Assembly: GCA_947581805.1 (NCBI GenBank)
Contig: CANPVM010000001.1
Span: 62,001-126,000, forward strand
Direction of reading: 5' to 3'
Length of the DNA: 64,000 nt
From: an uncultured Clostridia bacterium
GTDB lineage: Bacteria > Bacillota > Clostridia > TANB77 > CAG-508
A model generated the notes under the pieces. That model searched no databases, was not told the origin of the DNA, and saw only the letters and a program-made list of their open reading frames with translations. The position numbers were made by a program, and so were the translations under genes. Shown here piece by piece: positions 47,700 through 55,820 of this stretch; positions within the stretch are counted from its first letter, which is position 1, and the number at the start of each line of letters is the position of its first letter.

Positions 47700-47971
47700 A
47701 TTTTTTACTTCCTTTCTTTGTTCTTTTGTTTTCTATCGTTCCTATTATATATGCATTTTTGCTTTTTTTCAAGGAAAGCAGGCAAAAAAAGCAAATTATT
47801 TTTGCTTTTTTTGAATTTTTTATTTTACTTTTTTATTTTTATATGTTATATTGAATAGTACCTTTTTAAAATAAATTTCATATCATATAATAATTACCAA
47901 ATATTACTCATTTTCTTTGAGCGAATATAATGTTATAATAGAATTATAAACAATTAGGAGGATGAACGTAA
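47700..47971. promoter_or_regulatory. Divergent A/T-rich control region between DUF4321 and mecA
   Basis: 272 bases without a gene. Plus-strand TATAAT boxes at 47926-47931 and 47934-47939 are candidate -10 sites for mecA, but neither has a convincing -35. Three GCTTTTTT/AAAAAAAGC direct and inverted runs (47759-47812) may form a hairpin. Confidence 0.4.
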
Positions 47972-48598
47972 ATGCGCTTTGAAAAGTTAAATGAAGATAA
48001 AATTAGAATTACCTTAAGCCATGAAGATTTAGTGAAAAAAGATATTGATTTTCATTCTTTCATGTCAAATTCTATCGAGTCACAAGATTTGTTTTTTGAT
48101 ATGTTAGAAGAAGCAGAAAAAGAAATTGGCTTTACTACTAAGGATTATTTAATTCGCATAGAAGCTTTGGCAATGGCGGGAGGAGATTTTATATTAACTG
48201 TTACAAGAAGTCTTCCAGAAAAAATTAGGAGTAATCCAAAGAAAAAAGTACATATTAAAAGGAAATTAAGCAATACTGATGCAGCACAAGTAGTTTATTC
48301 TTTTAGTAGTTTTGAAGATTATTGTGCTTTTCTTTCCTTTTTTGAAGAGAATCACTTTAATTCAATGCATTTAGCAGAGAAAGTTTTATTATATGAATAC
48401 CAAGATATTTATTATCTTGTGCTAAGTAATATTAATCTTGCTTATCCACATCTTAAGAAACTGTTCTCTTGCATTACAGAGTTTGCTACTTTTGTAAGCC
48501 ATTCTTCCATTTTTGTTAGCAAACTTTCTGAGAATGGAAAATTAATTATGAAACATAATGCAATTCGCATTGGAATGAAACATTTTTTAAAACAGTAA
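47972..48598 (+). CDS. mecA: Adaptor protein MecA
   Basis: 208 residues with the family layout: an N-terminal substrate-binding part (MRFEKLNEDKIRITLSHEDL, then FHSFMSNSIESQDLFFDMLEEAEKEIGF) and a C-terminal ClpC-binding domain (VYSFSSFEDYCAFL to the end). MecA delivers proteins to ClpCP and controls competence or sporulation regulators in Bacillus. ATG at 47974-47972 side follows AGGAGG. Stand-alone plus-strand gene with a bidirectional terminator. Confidence 0.92.
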   Translation: MRFEKLNEDKIRITLSHEDLVKKDIDFHSFMSNSIESQDLFFDMLEEAEKEIGFTTKDYLIRIEALAMAGGDFILTVTRSLPEKIRSNPKKKVHIKRKLSNTDAAQVVYSFSSFEDYCAFLSFFEENHFNSMHLAEKVLLYEYQDIYYLVLSNINLAYPHLKKLFSCITEFATFVSHSSIFVSKLSENGKLIMKHNAIRIGMKHFLKQ

Positions 48599-48610
48599 TT
48601 TATTCTTAAA

Positions 48611-48658
48611 AAAATGAGAATGTCATACCATTTTTGGATAAGACATTCTCGTTTTTTT
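48611..48658. terminator. Bidirectional terminator between mecA and the M23 peptidase
   Basis: Arms GAGAATGTC (48616-48624) and GACATTCTC (48642-48650), flanked by A-run and T-run. Confidence 0.85.
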
Positions 48659-48681
48659 ATTTGATAAATTAATTCTATATG

Positions 48682-49671
48682 TTAGTATAAATAATTTTGT
48701 GGATTTTGTGCTACTCCATTTACTCTAATTTCTAAGTGTAAGTGATTTCCTGTTGAATTTCCTGTGCTACCTACTGTTGCAATTACTTGCCCTTGCGATA
48801 CTTTTTGCCCTACTTTTACATTTAATGTTGTGCAGTGACCATATAATGTTTCTACTCCATTTCCATGAGAGATAATAACATGGTTTCCGTAACCTCCACC
48901 ATAACCATATTGTACTAGTGTTACGGTTCCTGCTGCTGCTGCTTTAATTGCGGTACCTTTTGGAGCGCCAATATCAATTCCTTTGTGGCTTCTTCCCCAT
49001 CTTGCACCAAACCTAGAAGTTACTGTTCCGGAAACAGGTCTAATTAATGAAATTCCTAAATCTATTTTTTTACTAGATGTATTCATTCCTGTTGCAGCAA
49101 TTGTATAAGATGATTGTACAACTACTTTTTTTTCATATAAATCTGCCACACATTTTTCTACTGTTGCTAGCTCTTTAGCTTCTGTTTCATATTTTTCTAT
49201 AATGGATAATTCATTTTTATTATTACTATCTTTATTTTTTAATTCATTTACAACTTGTTCTGCTTGTTCGAATGTAGATACATAGGCTTTTTCTTCATTT
49301 GAAATACAAATAGCATAGTATTTGTAATAAGCTTGCCCTTTTTCTACTATTTTATTAAATATTTCTTCATCATTGGTAGGAACTTCTTTTTTCAAGAAAC
49401 AAAGTTTATATTCTGGTAATTCATTTACCTCTACAAAAGCAATATTTCCTCCGTTTCCTTTTTCTATGTACTCATTAATTCTTTGTTGCAATTTGCTTTT
49501 ATTTTCACTATATCCAATAAATTCTCCATGTAAGCTAACACTATAAATTGGTTTATAGATATAAGAAATTGCCCCTATCATCAAAAAAGCAGCTAAGATA
49601 ATTAATATACTAAATTTTGTCCAAGTTCGTATATGAACAATGGTTTTTTTGATTGTACTTATTTGAAACAA
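48682..49671 (-). CDS. Membrane-anchored M23 (LytM-type) peptidase
   Basis: 329 residues: a membrane helix (about 18-40), an extracellular helical/G5-like region (about 45-200), and a C-terminal peptidase M23 domain (about 215-325). Metal-site motifs are SHKGIDIGAPKGT (H, D), and HLHLEIRVNG (HxH), all intact, so it should be an active peptidoglycan endopeptidase rather than a degenerate activator. The layout (helix, linker, LytM) is common in sporulation proteins such as SpoIIQ/SpoIVFA relatives. No operon partner. The start ATG lacks a strong ribosome site. Confidence 0.9.
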   Translation of the reverse strand: MFQISTIKKTIVHIRTWTKFSILIILAAFLMIGAISYIYKPIYSVSLHGEFIGYSENKSKLQQRINEYIEKGNGGNIAFVEVNELPEYKLCFLKKEVPTNDEEIFNKIVEKGQAYYKYYAICISNEEKAYVSTFEQAEQVVNELKNKDSNNKNELSIIEKYETEAKELATVEKCVADLYEKKVVVQSSYTIAATGMNTSSKKIDLGISLIRPVSGTVTSRFGARWGRSHKGIDIGAPKGTAIKAAAAGTVTLVQYGYGGGYGNHVIISHGNGVETLYGHCTTLNVKVGQKVSQGQVIATVGSTGNSTGNHLHLEIRVNGVAQNPQNYLY

Positions 49672-49841
49672 CTCCTAACTTTTTTCCTAAATTGATAGAG
49701 TAATTTTATATAATTTTATCTTTTTTTACAAAGTTTATTTTTGGCTATTTTTGACGTTTTTTCGTATTTCCGTAGCATTATCTCTTTTTTTGTTCCTTAT
49801 GCTTCCTTTTTCAAAATGTACCATATTAATTGCAACATAAT

Positions 49842-49872
49842 GGGGACGTTTGATACAAAAGGAAACGTCCCC
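49842..49872. repeat. GGGGACGTTT...AAACGTCCCC hairpin
   Basis: Perfect 10-bp arms (49842-49851 and 49863-49872), with AACATA/TATGTT pairing outside. It lies in the 216-base gap between the M23 gene and the coat gene, 15 bases past the latter's stop, and could terminate it although the T-run is poor. It resembles the other GTCCC repeats. Confidence 0.7.
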
Positions 49873-49887
49873 TATGTTACAAATATT

Positions 49888-50130
49888 TTATTGAAGTTCA
49901 TTTTTTACGTTTTGAATTTCTGATTGGCTCGCTGCTTGTGCTGGTTTATAATAACCTTTTGTTTGTGCTACTTTGAATAGTTCATATTGAAAACTTTCGT
50001 CGTTATTACGTATTTGTTGAATTGTTTGCCTTAACTGCATATTTTCTGTTTCTGAAATAACATTTTGATATGTAGTAAGACTTGCTTTTACATTATTTAA
50101 AATATCGTTTACCATGGTTTTTTCATCCAT
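49888..50130 (-). CDS. CotF-family spore coat protein
   Basis: 80 residues, all helical, matching the coat protein F family: MVNDILNNVKASLTTYQNVISETEN, then QTIQQIRNNDESFQYELFKVAQTKGYYKPA in pieces (QTIQQIRNNDESFQYELF; KVAQTKGYYKPA). The KGYY/KGWY-P end is diagnostic. Together with the following gene it forms a two-gene coat unit. ATG follows AGAGGAG. Confidence 0.85.
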   Translation of the reverse strand: MDEKTMVNDILNNVKASLTTYQNVISETENMQLRQTIQQIRNNDESFQYELFKVAQTKGYYKPAQAASQSEIQNVKNELQ

Positions 50131-50147
50131 ATTTTTTCTCCTCTCTT

Positions 50148-50336
50148 TTAGTTATTTAAAAATGACATTAGTTTTTGTTTTGTGTTTAGGGCATCTTGGG
50201 CTGATTTTGTAAACATTTGCTTGATTTGTGGGTCTACTGCTTGTGATGCGTAGGTGTTTAATTTTTGGTATGAGGTTTCGTGCACTCCTATTAGGTGTCT
50301 TAAATTTTGTAATTCTATTTGTGTTAGGTTTGCCAT
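50148..50336 (-). CDS. Second CotF-like small protein, 62 residues
   Basis: MANLTQIELQNLRHLIGVHETSYQK and IKQMFTKSAQDALNTKQKLMSFLNN (shown in part: LTQIELQNLRHLIGVHETS). It resembles the N-terminal half of CotF-type proteins (ELQNLRHLI...K). ATG at 50336 is preferred over the upstream in-frame ATG at 50360 because AAAGGAAG lies correctly before it. 17 bases upstream of the other coat gene. Confidence 0.78.
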   Translation of the reverse strand: MANLTQIELQNLRHLIGVHETSYQKLNTYASQAVDPQIKQMFTKSAQDALNTKQKLMSFLNN

Positions 50337-50404
50337 ATTTTTCTTCCTTTCTTTTCGCAATTTGTATTAGTGTTTCCTTTTTTTGTGGTTTTATACTTGT
50401 TTTT

Positions 50405-50453
50405 GTAAAAATAAAAAGATTCCTACTATAGTAGAGAATCTTTTTATTTTTAC
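50405..50453. terminator. Terminator with 18-bp arms after the HAD gene
   Basis: Arms at 50405-50422 and 50436-50453 are perfect (AAAAATAAAAAGATTC and complement), enclosing the palindrome CTACTATAGTAG. The core recalls the CGCTATAGCG palindrome family, with compensating changes. Confidence 0.85.
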
Positions 50454-50466
50454 ATTACATTTTTCT

Positions 50467-51027
50467 TTATTTATATAACAATGCTTCGATTTCTTTCCAA
50501 CTATTTACACGAAGAACTCCTTGTTTTTCTAATTCTTCTTTTGGTATTTCTGTATTGTGATATGCCGTAAATAGTAGTTTTGTCTCTGCTTTCCCTTTCA
50601 GATTAGATAATTTATCATCTATTTTTATGTCACAATCAATGATTTCTTTATTGGTAGTGAATATATAATTATCTGGTGAAATAAATGGTAAATGCTCATA
50701 CAAATATTCAAATTTATTTTTTAGATTATTAGCAGAATATTCTTCATTGTCACGGAATATGTAAGCTGTTGCAATATAGATTTCGTATTTTTTAGATAAT
50801 TTTTCTAATACTTCATATGTATCTGGAAGCATTTCACAAAAATCATATACGTTTTTTGTGTTAAAAAATTCCATCCATTCTGGATATTTTTCTTTTGGTA
50901 TTAAGTCTTGAATATAGTATGTTTTAATGTCTCCTTTTTGATAATTTGTTCCTAAAAATTGGTTTACTAAGCTTAAGAAACCTCCATCACATATTACATC
51001 GTCCATATCTACCATTATTTTTTTCAT
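50467..51027 (-). CDS. HAD-family 5'(3')-deoxyribonucleotidase-like protein
   Basis: 186 residues of the NT5C-type HAD phosphatases. Nucleophile motif MVDMDDVICDGG (Asp8, Asp10), then ATAYIFRDNEEY as motif II region (Thr), and DCDIKIDDKLSNL as motif IV with acidic residues. Likely acts on nucleoside monophosphates, inferred from family. 9 bases after the pcrA stop, so co-transcribed with it. ATG at 51027 follows TAGGAGAAA. Confidence 0.78.
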   Translation of the reverse strand: MKKIMVDMDDVICDGGFLSLVNQFLGTNYQKGDIKTYYIQDLIPKEKYPEWMEFFNTKNVYDFCEMLPDTYEVLEKLSKKYEIYIATAYIFRDNEEYSANNLKNKFEYLYEHLPFISPDNYIFTTNKEIIDCDIKIDDKLSNLKGKAETKLLFTAYHNTEIPKEELEKQGVLRVNSWKEIEALLYK

Positions 51028-51036
51028 ATTTTTCTC

Positions 51037-53365
51037 CTATTCTATAATTTCTAATCCTGCATATTTTGCCATTAAACGTTTATGACCTGCTTTGTCGAAG
51101 TTGATGTCTACTTTTGCATCTTCTCCTTCTTGTTCAATGCTATTTATTGTACCTTCTCCAAATTTTTTATGATATATTCTCATTCCTGCTTTATATTTTG
51201 AAATGTCTACTTCCTGTGATGGTTTATTTAAAGAATTTAAGAAACTTTCTGCTGTTCTAAAAGCAAAACCATTGGTATTTCCTGTTGCTTTTGATGTATC
51301 TGTATTTATGCTTGATGCTACTGCATAGCCATTTGACGTTTCTTCAAATTTGTACGTTTTTACTTTTCCTGCATAATTTGTTCCATAAGACCAACCATAA
51401 TTGCTGTCTTCAAACGTTTCTTCTTGCTTACTTTCTAAATCTTGATAGCCTTCTAGATTTTCTTCTGGTATTTCTCTTACAAAACGAGAAATGGCATTAT
51501 AACTAGTAGAGCCAAAAATGGTCCTATGCTTTGCACAGGTTAAGTGTAAATGTTGCTTTGCTCTAGTAATTCCTACGTAAAACAAACGTCTTTCTTCTTC
51601 TAACTCTTTTGGTTCTCCAATAGATTTATAGCCAGGGAAGATTCCTTCTTCCATTCCTACTAAGAATACAACTGGGAATTCTAGCCCTTTGGCGCTATGA
51701 AGAGTCATTAAAGTAACACTATTATCTGTATCTTCTAAGCTATCAACATCGCTTGACAAACTAATGCTTTCTAAGAATTCATTTAAAGAATTGTCTGCAA
51801 ATTCTTCCTCAAATTCCATGGCAACGGTTACTAATTCTTCTATGTTTTGAAGCCTGCTTTCTGCTTCTACTGTGTTTTCTATTTCTAGGGCTTTTATATA
51901 ACCACTTTGCTTTAATACCATTTGAAGTAGTTCAGAAATTTCTAATTCTTCTTGCTTTTGTCTCATTTCTTCAATTAAATCGATAAATTCTTTTGCGTTT
52001 ACAGCTACACGATTTAGCCCGTACTCTCCTGCTTTTTTGATTACTTCATACATTGAAAGTCCCGTTTGATATGAAATTTCTTCGATATTATCTAAACTTG
52101 TTTTTCCAATGCCACGCTTTGGCTCGTTAATTACTCTTTTTAAAGAAATATTGTCTGATGGATTGGCAATTAAACGTAAATAGCTGATGGCATCTTTTAT
52201 TTCTTTTCTTTCATAGAATTTTAAGCCACCTACTATTTTGTAAGGAATGTCCTCTCTTCTTAATATGTCCTCAATTGCTCTTGATTGAGAGTTCATACGA
52301 TATAGAATAGCAAAATCGGAGTATTCAAAGTATTCTTCTCTTTTTAGGTGATTGATTTGCTCTACAATGTATCTTGCTTCGTCGTATTCGTCGTCTCCTT
52401 GGTAGATGCATGGAAGATTTCCTTCTTCGTTTTCTGTCCATAATTTTTTGTCGTATTTTACTTCATTGTTTTTGATGACTGCATTTGCTATTTTTAAGAT
52501 ATTTTGTGTACAACGATAGTTTTGCTCTAATTTGATGATTTTCGTTCCTGGAAAGTCTTTTTCAAAGTTTAGAATATTTGAAATGTCTGCTCCGTCTAAA
52601 GCTATAAATTCCTTGGTCGTTATCTCCTACTACAGTAATGTTTCCGTATTTTGATGCAAGGATGGTTACTAAGGTAAATTGCGCTTTGTTGGTATCTTGA
52701 TATTCATCTACTAAAACATATTGAAATTTGTCTGTATAGTATTCTAAGGCATCTGGATTTTCGGTTAATATTTTTATTGTGTAATTGATGATGTCATCAA
52801 AATCTAAAGCATTATTTTCTTTTAGACGTTTTTGATATAGAGTATAGATTTCCCCTATTTTTTCTTTTCTAAAGTCGCCTGCATATTTTACGCAATATGC
52901 TTTTGGCTCAAGCATTTCATTCTTTGCATTGCTAATTTCGGCTAGAACGCTTCTATCCGTAAACATTTTATCATCTATGTTAAGTGCTTTTAAACATTCT
53001 TTCATTAGTGTTCTTTGGTCTGCTGTATCGAATATAAGGAAAGAAGTGTCAAAGCCGATGCGGTCTATGTATTTTCTTAATATGCGCACACAAATAGAGT
53101 GGAATGTTCCCATCCATATATTTTTTGCTGCATCTCCTACTAATTTTTCAATTCTCTCTTTCATTTCATTGGCTGCTTTGTTGGTAAAGGTGATGGCTAA
53201 TATATTCCATGGTGCAATGTTTTTTTCTGCAATTAGATAGGCAATTTTATGGGTTAATACTTTTGTTTTTCCGCTTCCTGCTCCTGCAATGACAAGGCAT
53301 GGCCCTTCTGTTGCTAGCACTGCTTCTTTTTGTTTATTGTTTAGCCCTTCTATTAGTTCTTGCAT
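51037..53365 (-). CDS. pcrA: ATP-dependent DNA helicase PcrA/UvrD, requiring a +1 shift at CGG
   Basis: Superfamily 1A 3'-5' helicase for repair and replication-fork maintenance. Frame 1 from ATG at 53365 carries Walker A AGAGSGKTKVLTHK and Walker B VDEYQDTN, then GDNDQGIYSFR, and reaches CGG (52594-52592) as codon 258. The 0 frame then ends after nine codons. Skipping the C at 52594 gives GGA and ADISNILNFEKDFPG, then LEQNYRC, AILYRMNSQSR, LMTLHSAKGLEFPVVFLVG, FYVGITRAK and the usual Tudor-like C terminus to 51037. The restored length is 775 residues with every helicase motif; the restored Gly is the conserved one in FRGAD. pcrA is normally essential in Gram-positives. Confidence 0.93.
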
Positions 53366-53468
53366 TTTTATTTCATTCCTTTCTGGGTTTTAAAGAAAAT
53401 ATAATATTTTTCTAATTTTTTGGTTTTTATATTTGATTTTAGGTTATTCTTTTACTACTTTATTATTC

Positions 53469-53497
53469 TTGACATGATGTGTTATTTGTTATATAAT
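53469..53497 (+). promoter_or_regulatory. Consensus promoter of an antitoxin-like small RNA
   Basis: TTGACA (53469-53474), exactly 17 bp, TATAAT (53492-53497): a perfect sigma-A consensus, on the strand opposite to all neighbours, with no ORF downstream. Confidence 0.9.
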
Positions 53498-53503
53498 GTA
53501 GGT

Positions 53504-53588
53504 AGAAAATGAGAAACCACAAACGTGGTTGCCTGTTTATATGTTAAAACAACACATTGCCAGGGAAGCTAGATGTGTTGTTTTTTAT
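53504..53588 (+). ncRNA. Small RNA, candidate antitoxin of a Fst/par-like type I module
   Basis: About 85 nt from the perfect promoter to a strong terminator. A 5' hairpin AACCAC-AAAC-GTGGTT (53515-53530) is followed by an unstructured stretch, then a terminator hairpin with arms AAAACAACACAT (53546-53557) and ATGTGTTGTTTT (53573-53584). The terminator is shared, in the opposite direction, with the toxin mRNA. The segment AACCACA (53515-53521) is complementary to TGTGGTT in the toxin mRNA leader, so two contact regions exist, as in par. Confidence 0.72.
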
Positions 53589-53592
53589 TGGT

Positions 53593-53712
53593 TTATTTGC
53601 TTTTGCTCAGAATAATAACGATTGCTATTATTAAGGCTACGGCAATGATAGTCATTTCTATTAAAGCATAAAATAATATGTATATTATATTTAATAAAAC
53701 TGTTTCTATCAT
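53593..53712 (-). CDS. Hydrophobic 39-residue peptide, candidate type I toxin
   Basis: Starts MIETVLLNIIYILFYALIEM and continues TIIAVALIIAIVIILSKSK: almost entirely hydrophobic with a short charged end, as in Fst/TxpA-type membrane toxins. The ribosome site AAGGAGG is excellent but lies in a hairpin (GCCTCC-TATA-AGGAGG), so translation should be repressed by the mRNA's own structure. The convergent small RNA (53504-53588) overlaps only at the shared terminator past the stop codon. Sequence does not match a named toxin I know; the call rests on the architecture. Confidence 0.68.
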   Translation of the reverse strand: MIETVLLNIIYILFYALIEMTIIAVALIIAIVIILSKSK

Positions 53713-53771
53713 AAGCCTCACCTCCTTATAGGAGGCAACCACATCTGCTTTTCTCATTTTCTATGTTACCT

Positions 53772-53800
53772 AGTCTATCTTATTTTTCATTCTTTGTCTA
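53772..53800 (-). promoter_or_regulatory. Weaker promoter of the toxin-like mRNA
   Basis: Minus strand TAGACA (53800-53795), 17 bp, TAGACT (53777-53772), starting transcription near 53765. It is weaker than the small RNA promoter, as expected for a toxin:antitoxin pair. The leader repeats TAGAAAATGAGAAA and GTGGTTGCCT from the small RNA 5' end. Confidence 0.55.
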
Positions 53801-53837
53801 GCGAACATTCAAAATTTTTACAAAAAATTTGTTCTTA

Positions 53838-54296
53838 TTATTTTTTTAGTTTTTCTACTATTTTTTCTAAACATTCCTTTATTTCTTTTGCACAATGCTT
53901 GTATACATTTAAATCATAACCCCAAGGGTCTTTAATATCTAAATCTTGTCCTTCTTTATCTATGCCAGCATATTCTTTCATAGTATAAACTTTTCCTTTT
54001 AGTTCTGGATATATATATAGTACATTTTGTTTGTGAGAGTTCGTTGCACATAAGATTATATCCATTTCTTTTATTTTAGAATCTCTAATGTTGGTCGCTT
54101 TATGAGATGTAATATCTACATCATAGTCTTTCATAGCATCGATTGCATTATAAGTTGCTTCATCTCCTGTTTCTGCATAAATTCCACAAGAGCAAATTTC
54201 TGTCTCTATTTTTTCTTCTTGCAACATTTTTTTTAGCATTCCTTCTGCCATAGCACTTCTGCATATATTTCCTGTACAAATAAACATGATTTTCAT
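53838..54296 (-). CDS. Low-molecular-weight protein tyrosine phosphatase
   Basis: 152 residues. P-loop CTGNICRSAMAEG (catalytic Cys7, Arg13) at the N terminus and the general-acid Asp in KDPWGYDLNVY near 125. LMW-PTPs act on phosphotyrosine or phosphoarginine; YwlE-type enzymes are arginine phosphatases linked to McsB/ClpC. Here the P-loop has Ile after Asn (GNI) where YwlE has Thr, so the tyrosine type is slightly favoured. No clear operon partner. Confidence 0.92.
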   Translation of the reverse strand: MKIMFICTGNICRSAMAEGMLKKMLQEEKIETEICSCGIYAETGDEATYNAIDAMKDYDVDITSHKATNIRDSKIKEMDIILCATNSHKQNVLYIYPELKGKVYTMKEYAGIDKEGQDLDIKDPWGYDLNVYKHCAKEIKECLEKIVEKLKK

Positions 54297-54364
54297 AATC
54301 TTTTTCCTCCGTTTCTTGTTCCTTTTTATTATACCAACTTTTATTTAATTATGCTAATAATTTT

Positions 54365-54402
54365 AAAAAAAATGTCTCTTTAGGAAACATCCCTAAAGAG
54401 GC
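54365..54402 (-). terminator. Terminator of the ZIP transporter gene
   Basis: Minus strand GCCTCTTTAGGG (54402-54391) and TCCTAAAGAGAC (54385-54374) form the stem, followed by ATTTTTTTT (54373-54365). It starts 2 bases after the gene stop. Confidence 0.85.
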
Positions 54403-54404
54403 AC

Positions 54405-55157
54405 TTAAAGTGTCATTGCTAGCATTCCTAGTAGGAAGCCAAATATGTTGCCTACAGCTGTCATTCTACCACGGTACAAGCTATTGGATTCTGGCATTAA
54501 TTCGCCTGATACGATGTATAACATGGCTCCTGCTGCAAAGCTTAAACATATACTAATTACTTCTTTTGAAATTCCACCTACTAATGCGCCAAAGAAGGCT
54601 CCTATTCCTGTGGTTACTCCAGATAGTATGACATAGATGACTACTTTTATTTTTCCCATTCCTCCATTTTTCATTGGAACTGCCATGGATATTCCTTCTG
54701 GTATGTCGTGAAGGCAAATTGCTATGGCAAGTGAGTAACCTAATGTTATGGATGCACCAAATCCTGAACCAATAGCTAGACCTTCTGGAAAGTTATGCAA
54801 TGCAATACCTATGCTGACTATAATTCCTGTTTTTAATAGGCTACTTGCTGTATTTTTTCTTACGGGATTTTTATTAAATTTATTTTGTACTATGATGTCA
54901 CAAATAATCATGGTAAGGACTCCAAACATAATACCAACTAACACATTTAGGATGCTTGCCATTTCCATTGCTTCTGGTATTAAGTCAAAACAGATGATGG
55001 CTAACATTAAGCCAGAGGCAAATGCTAGAACAAAACTTAAGAATTTATTGGATGTTTTTTTGAAACATACTCCTATTATACCTCCAATAGTTGTTCCAAA
55101 GGTTCCAAAGAATAAACCAATTAGTGTTGTTTTGATTAAATAATCCAATCGTTCCAC
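54405..55157 (-). CDS. ZIP-family divalent metal transporter
   Basis: 250 residues, eight helices. Metal-site motifs are in helices 4 and 5: ALHNFPEGLAIGSGFG and LHDIPEGISMAVPM, as in ZupT/gufA-type importers of zinc, manganese or iron. A Met-rich/charged loop lies between helices 3 and 4. Short start leader: ATG at 55157 follows GGGAG. Stand-alone gene. Confidence 0.92.
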   Translation of the reverse strand: MERLDYLIKTTLIGLFFGTFGTTIGGIIGVCFKKTSNKFLSFVLAFASGLMLAIICFDLIPEAMEMASILNVLVGIMFGVLTMIICDIIVQNKFNKNPVRKNTASSLLKTGIIVSIGIALHNFPEGLAIGSGFGASITLGYSLAIAICLHDIPEGISMAVPMKNGGMGKIKVVIYVILSGVTTGIGAFFGALVGGISKEVISICLSFAAGAMLYIVSGELMPESNSLYRGRMTAVGNIFGFLLGMLAMTL

Positions 55158-55269
55158 TCCCTACATAAGCTTTTTTATTATTGTATTGTAAAAGCTTATT
55201 TTTATGCTTATTTTTTGAAAAATAGGTTATGCACTTTTACATTTGTTATTTGTTTTATTATTTTTTGTT

Positions 55270-55283
55270 TCCGCTATAGCGGA
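55270..55283. repeat. TCCGCTATAGCGGA palindrome, copy 4
   Basis: In the 232-base divergent gap between the ZIP gene and the small plus-strand gene, 23 bases before the latter's -35 box. TTT on one side only, so poor as a terminator. Confidence 0.88.
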
Positions 55284-55305
55284 TTTTAGTTATTATGTAT
55301 CAGTG

Positions 55306-55334
55306 TTGAAAACAAAATCATTTTATGTTATACT
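55306..55334 (+). promoter_or_regulatory. Promoter of the 116-residue hypothetical gene
   Basis: TTGAAA (55306-55311), 17 bp, TATACT (55329-55334), 56 bases before the start at 55390. Confidence 0.75.
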
Positions 55335-55389
55335 ATTTTCATAAATTTTGTTATTACTCGTAAACGTATTTGTTAAGGAGGAATATGAT

Positions 55390-55740
55390 ATGGAACTTGT
55401 TACTATTCAATCAGAAAAGGATATTAAGACTTTGCTTTTAGAGGAAATGAAGCTTGCAGAAACAGAACATGTATTAATTATTCTTAGTAAGAATCGGTTT
55501 GATGAGTTTCAAAAAAGAGAGGATGTAAGAAAAATTTCCTACGATGAAGGAAATAAGGTATCCTCAAGTAGCGATATAACCTATTCTTTTGATGAAAATG
55601 AGAATAATATTGCATCTTATCACTATTACATTACTTTCACATTTTTCATTATAGCTGAGCTTTACGTTGTAAAAGATTTTTCTACTATGCATCGTTCTGC
55701 CTATGGAGCAGGAACTTCCGAGATTCATTTTATTGCGTAA
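55390..55740 (+). CDS. Unrecognised 116-residue protein with an in-frame CGG
   Basis: MELVTIQSEKDIKTLLLEEM at the start, an acidic middle, a hydrophobic segment (ITFTFFIIAELYVV, about 81-94) and the end MHRSAYGAGTSEIHFIA. No family recognised. ATG at 55390 is chosen because AAGGAGG lies just before it; an upstream in-frame ATG at 55348 lacks a site. A good promoter and terminator flank the gene, so it is expressed. Codon 36 is CGG (55495-55497) in the 0 frame; a +1 shift there would end the protein 11 codons later. This is one of the few CGG codons that does not coincide with a frame break. Confidence 0.65.
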   Translation: MELVTIQSEKDIKTLLLEEMKLAETEHVLIILSKNRFDEFQKREDVRKISYDEGNKVSSSSDITYSFDENENNIASYHYYITFTFFIIAELYVVKDFSTMHRSAYGAGTSEIHFIA

Positions 55741-55768
55741 TGTTGACTATTTTTTCACTAAATAAAAG

Positions 55769-55799
55769 AGCACTTAAACAATGTTTAGGTGCTTTTTTA
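55769..55799 (+). terminator. Terminator of the 116-residue gene
   Basis: AGCACTTAAAC (55769-55779) pairs with GTTTAGGTGCT (55783-55793), then TTTTTT. Usable for prfA on the other strand as well. Confidence 0.82.
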
Positions 55800-55820
55800 T
55801 TTTATAAAATTTCCAAGTTT

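Noticed and set aside
49741..49887. Small plus-strand ORF between the M23 and coat protein genes
   Set aside because: No ribosome site, low-complexity Phe/Ile content, and it overlaps the GGGGACG hairpin.
55348..55389. Upstream start at 55348 for the 116-residue gene
   Set aside because: The transcript would start near 55341, leaving no room for a ribosome site, whereas AAGGAGG sits correctly before the ATG at 55390.
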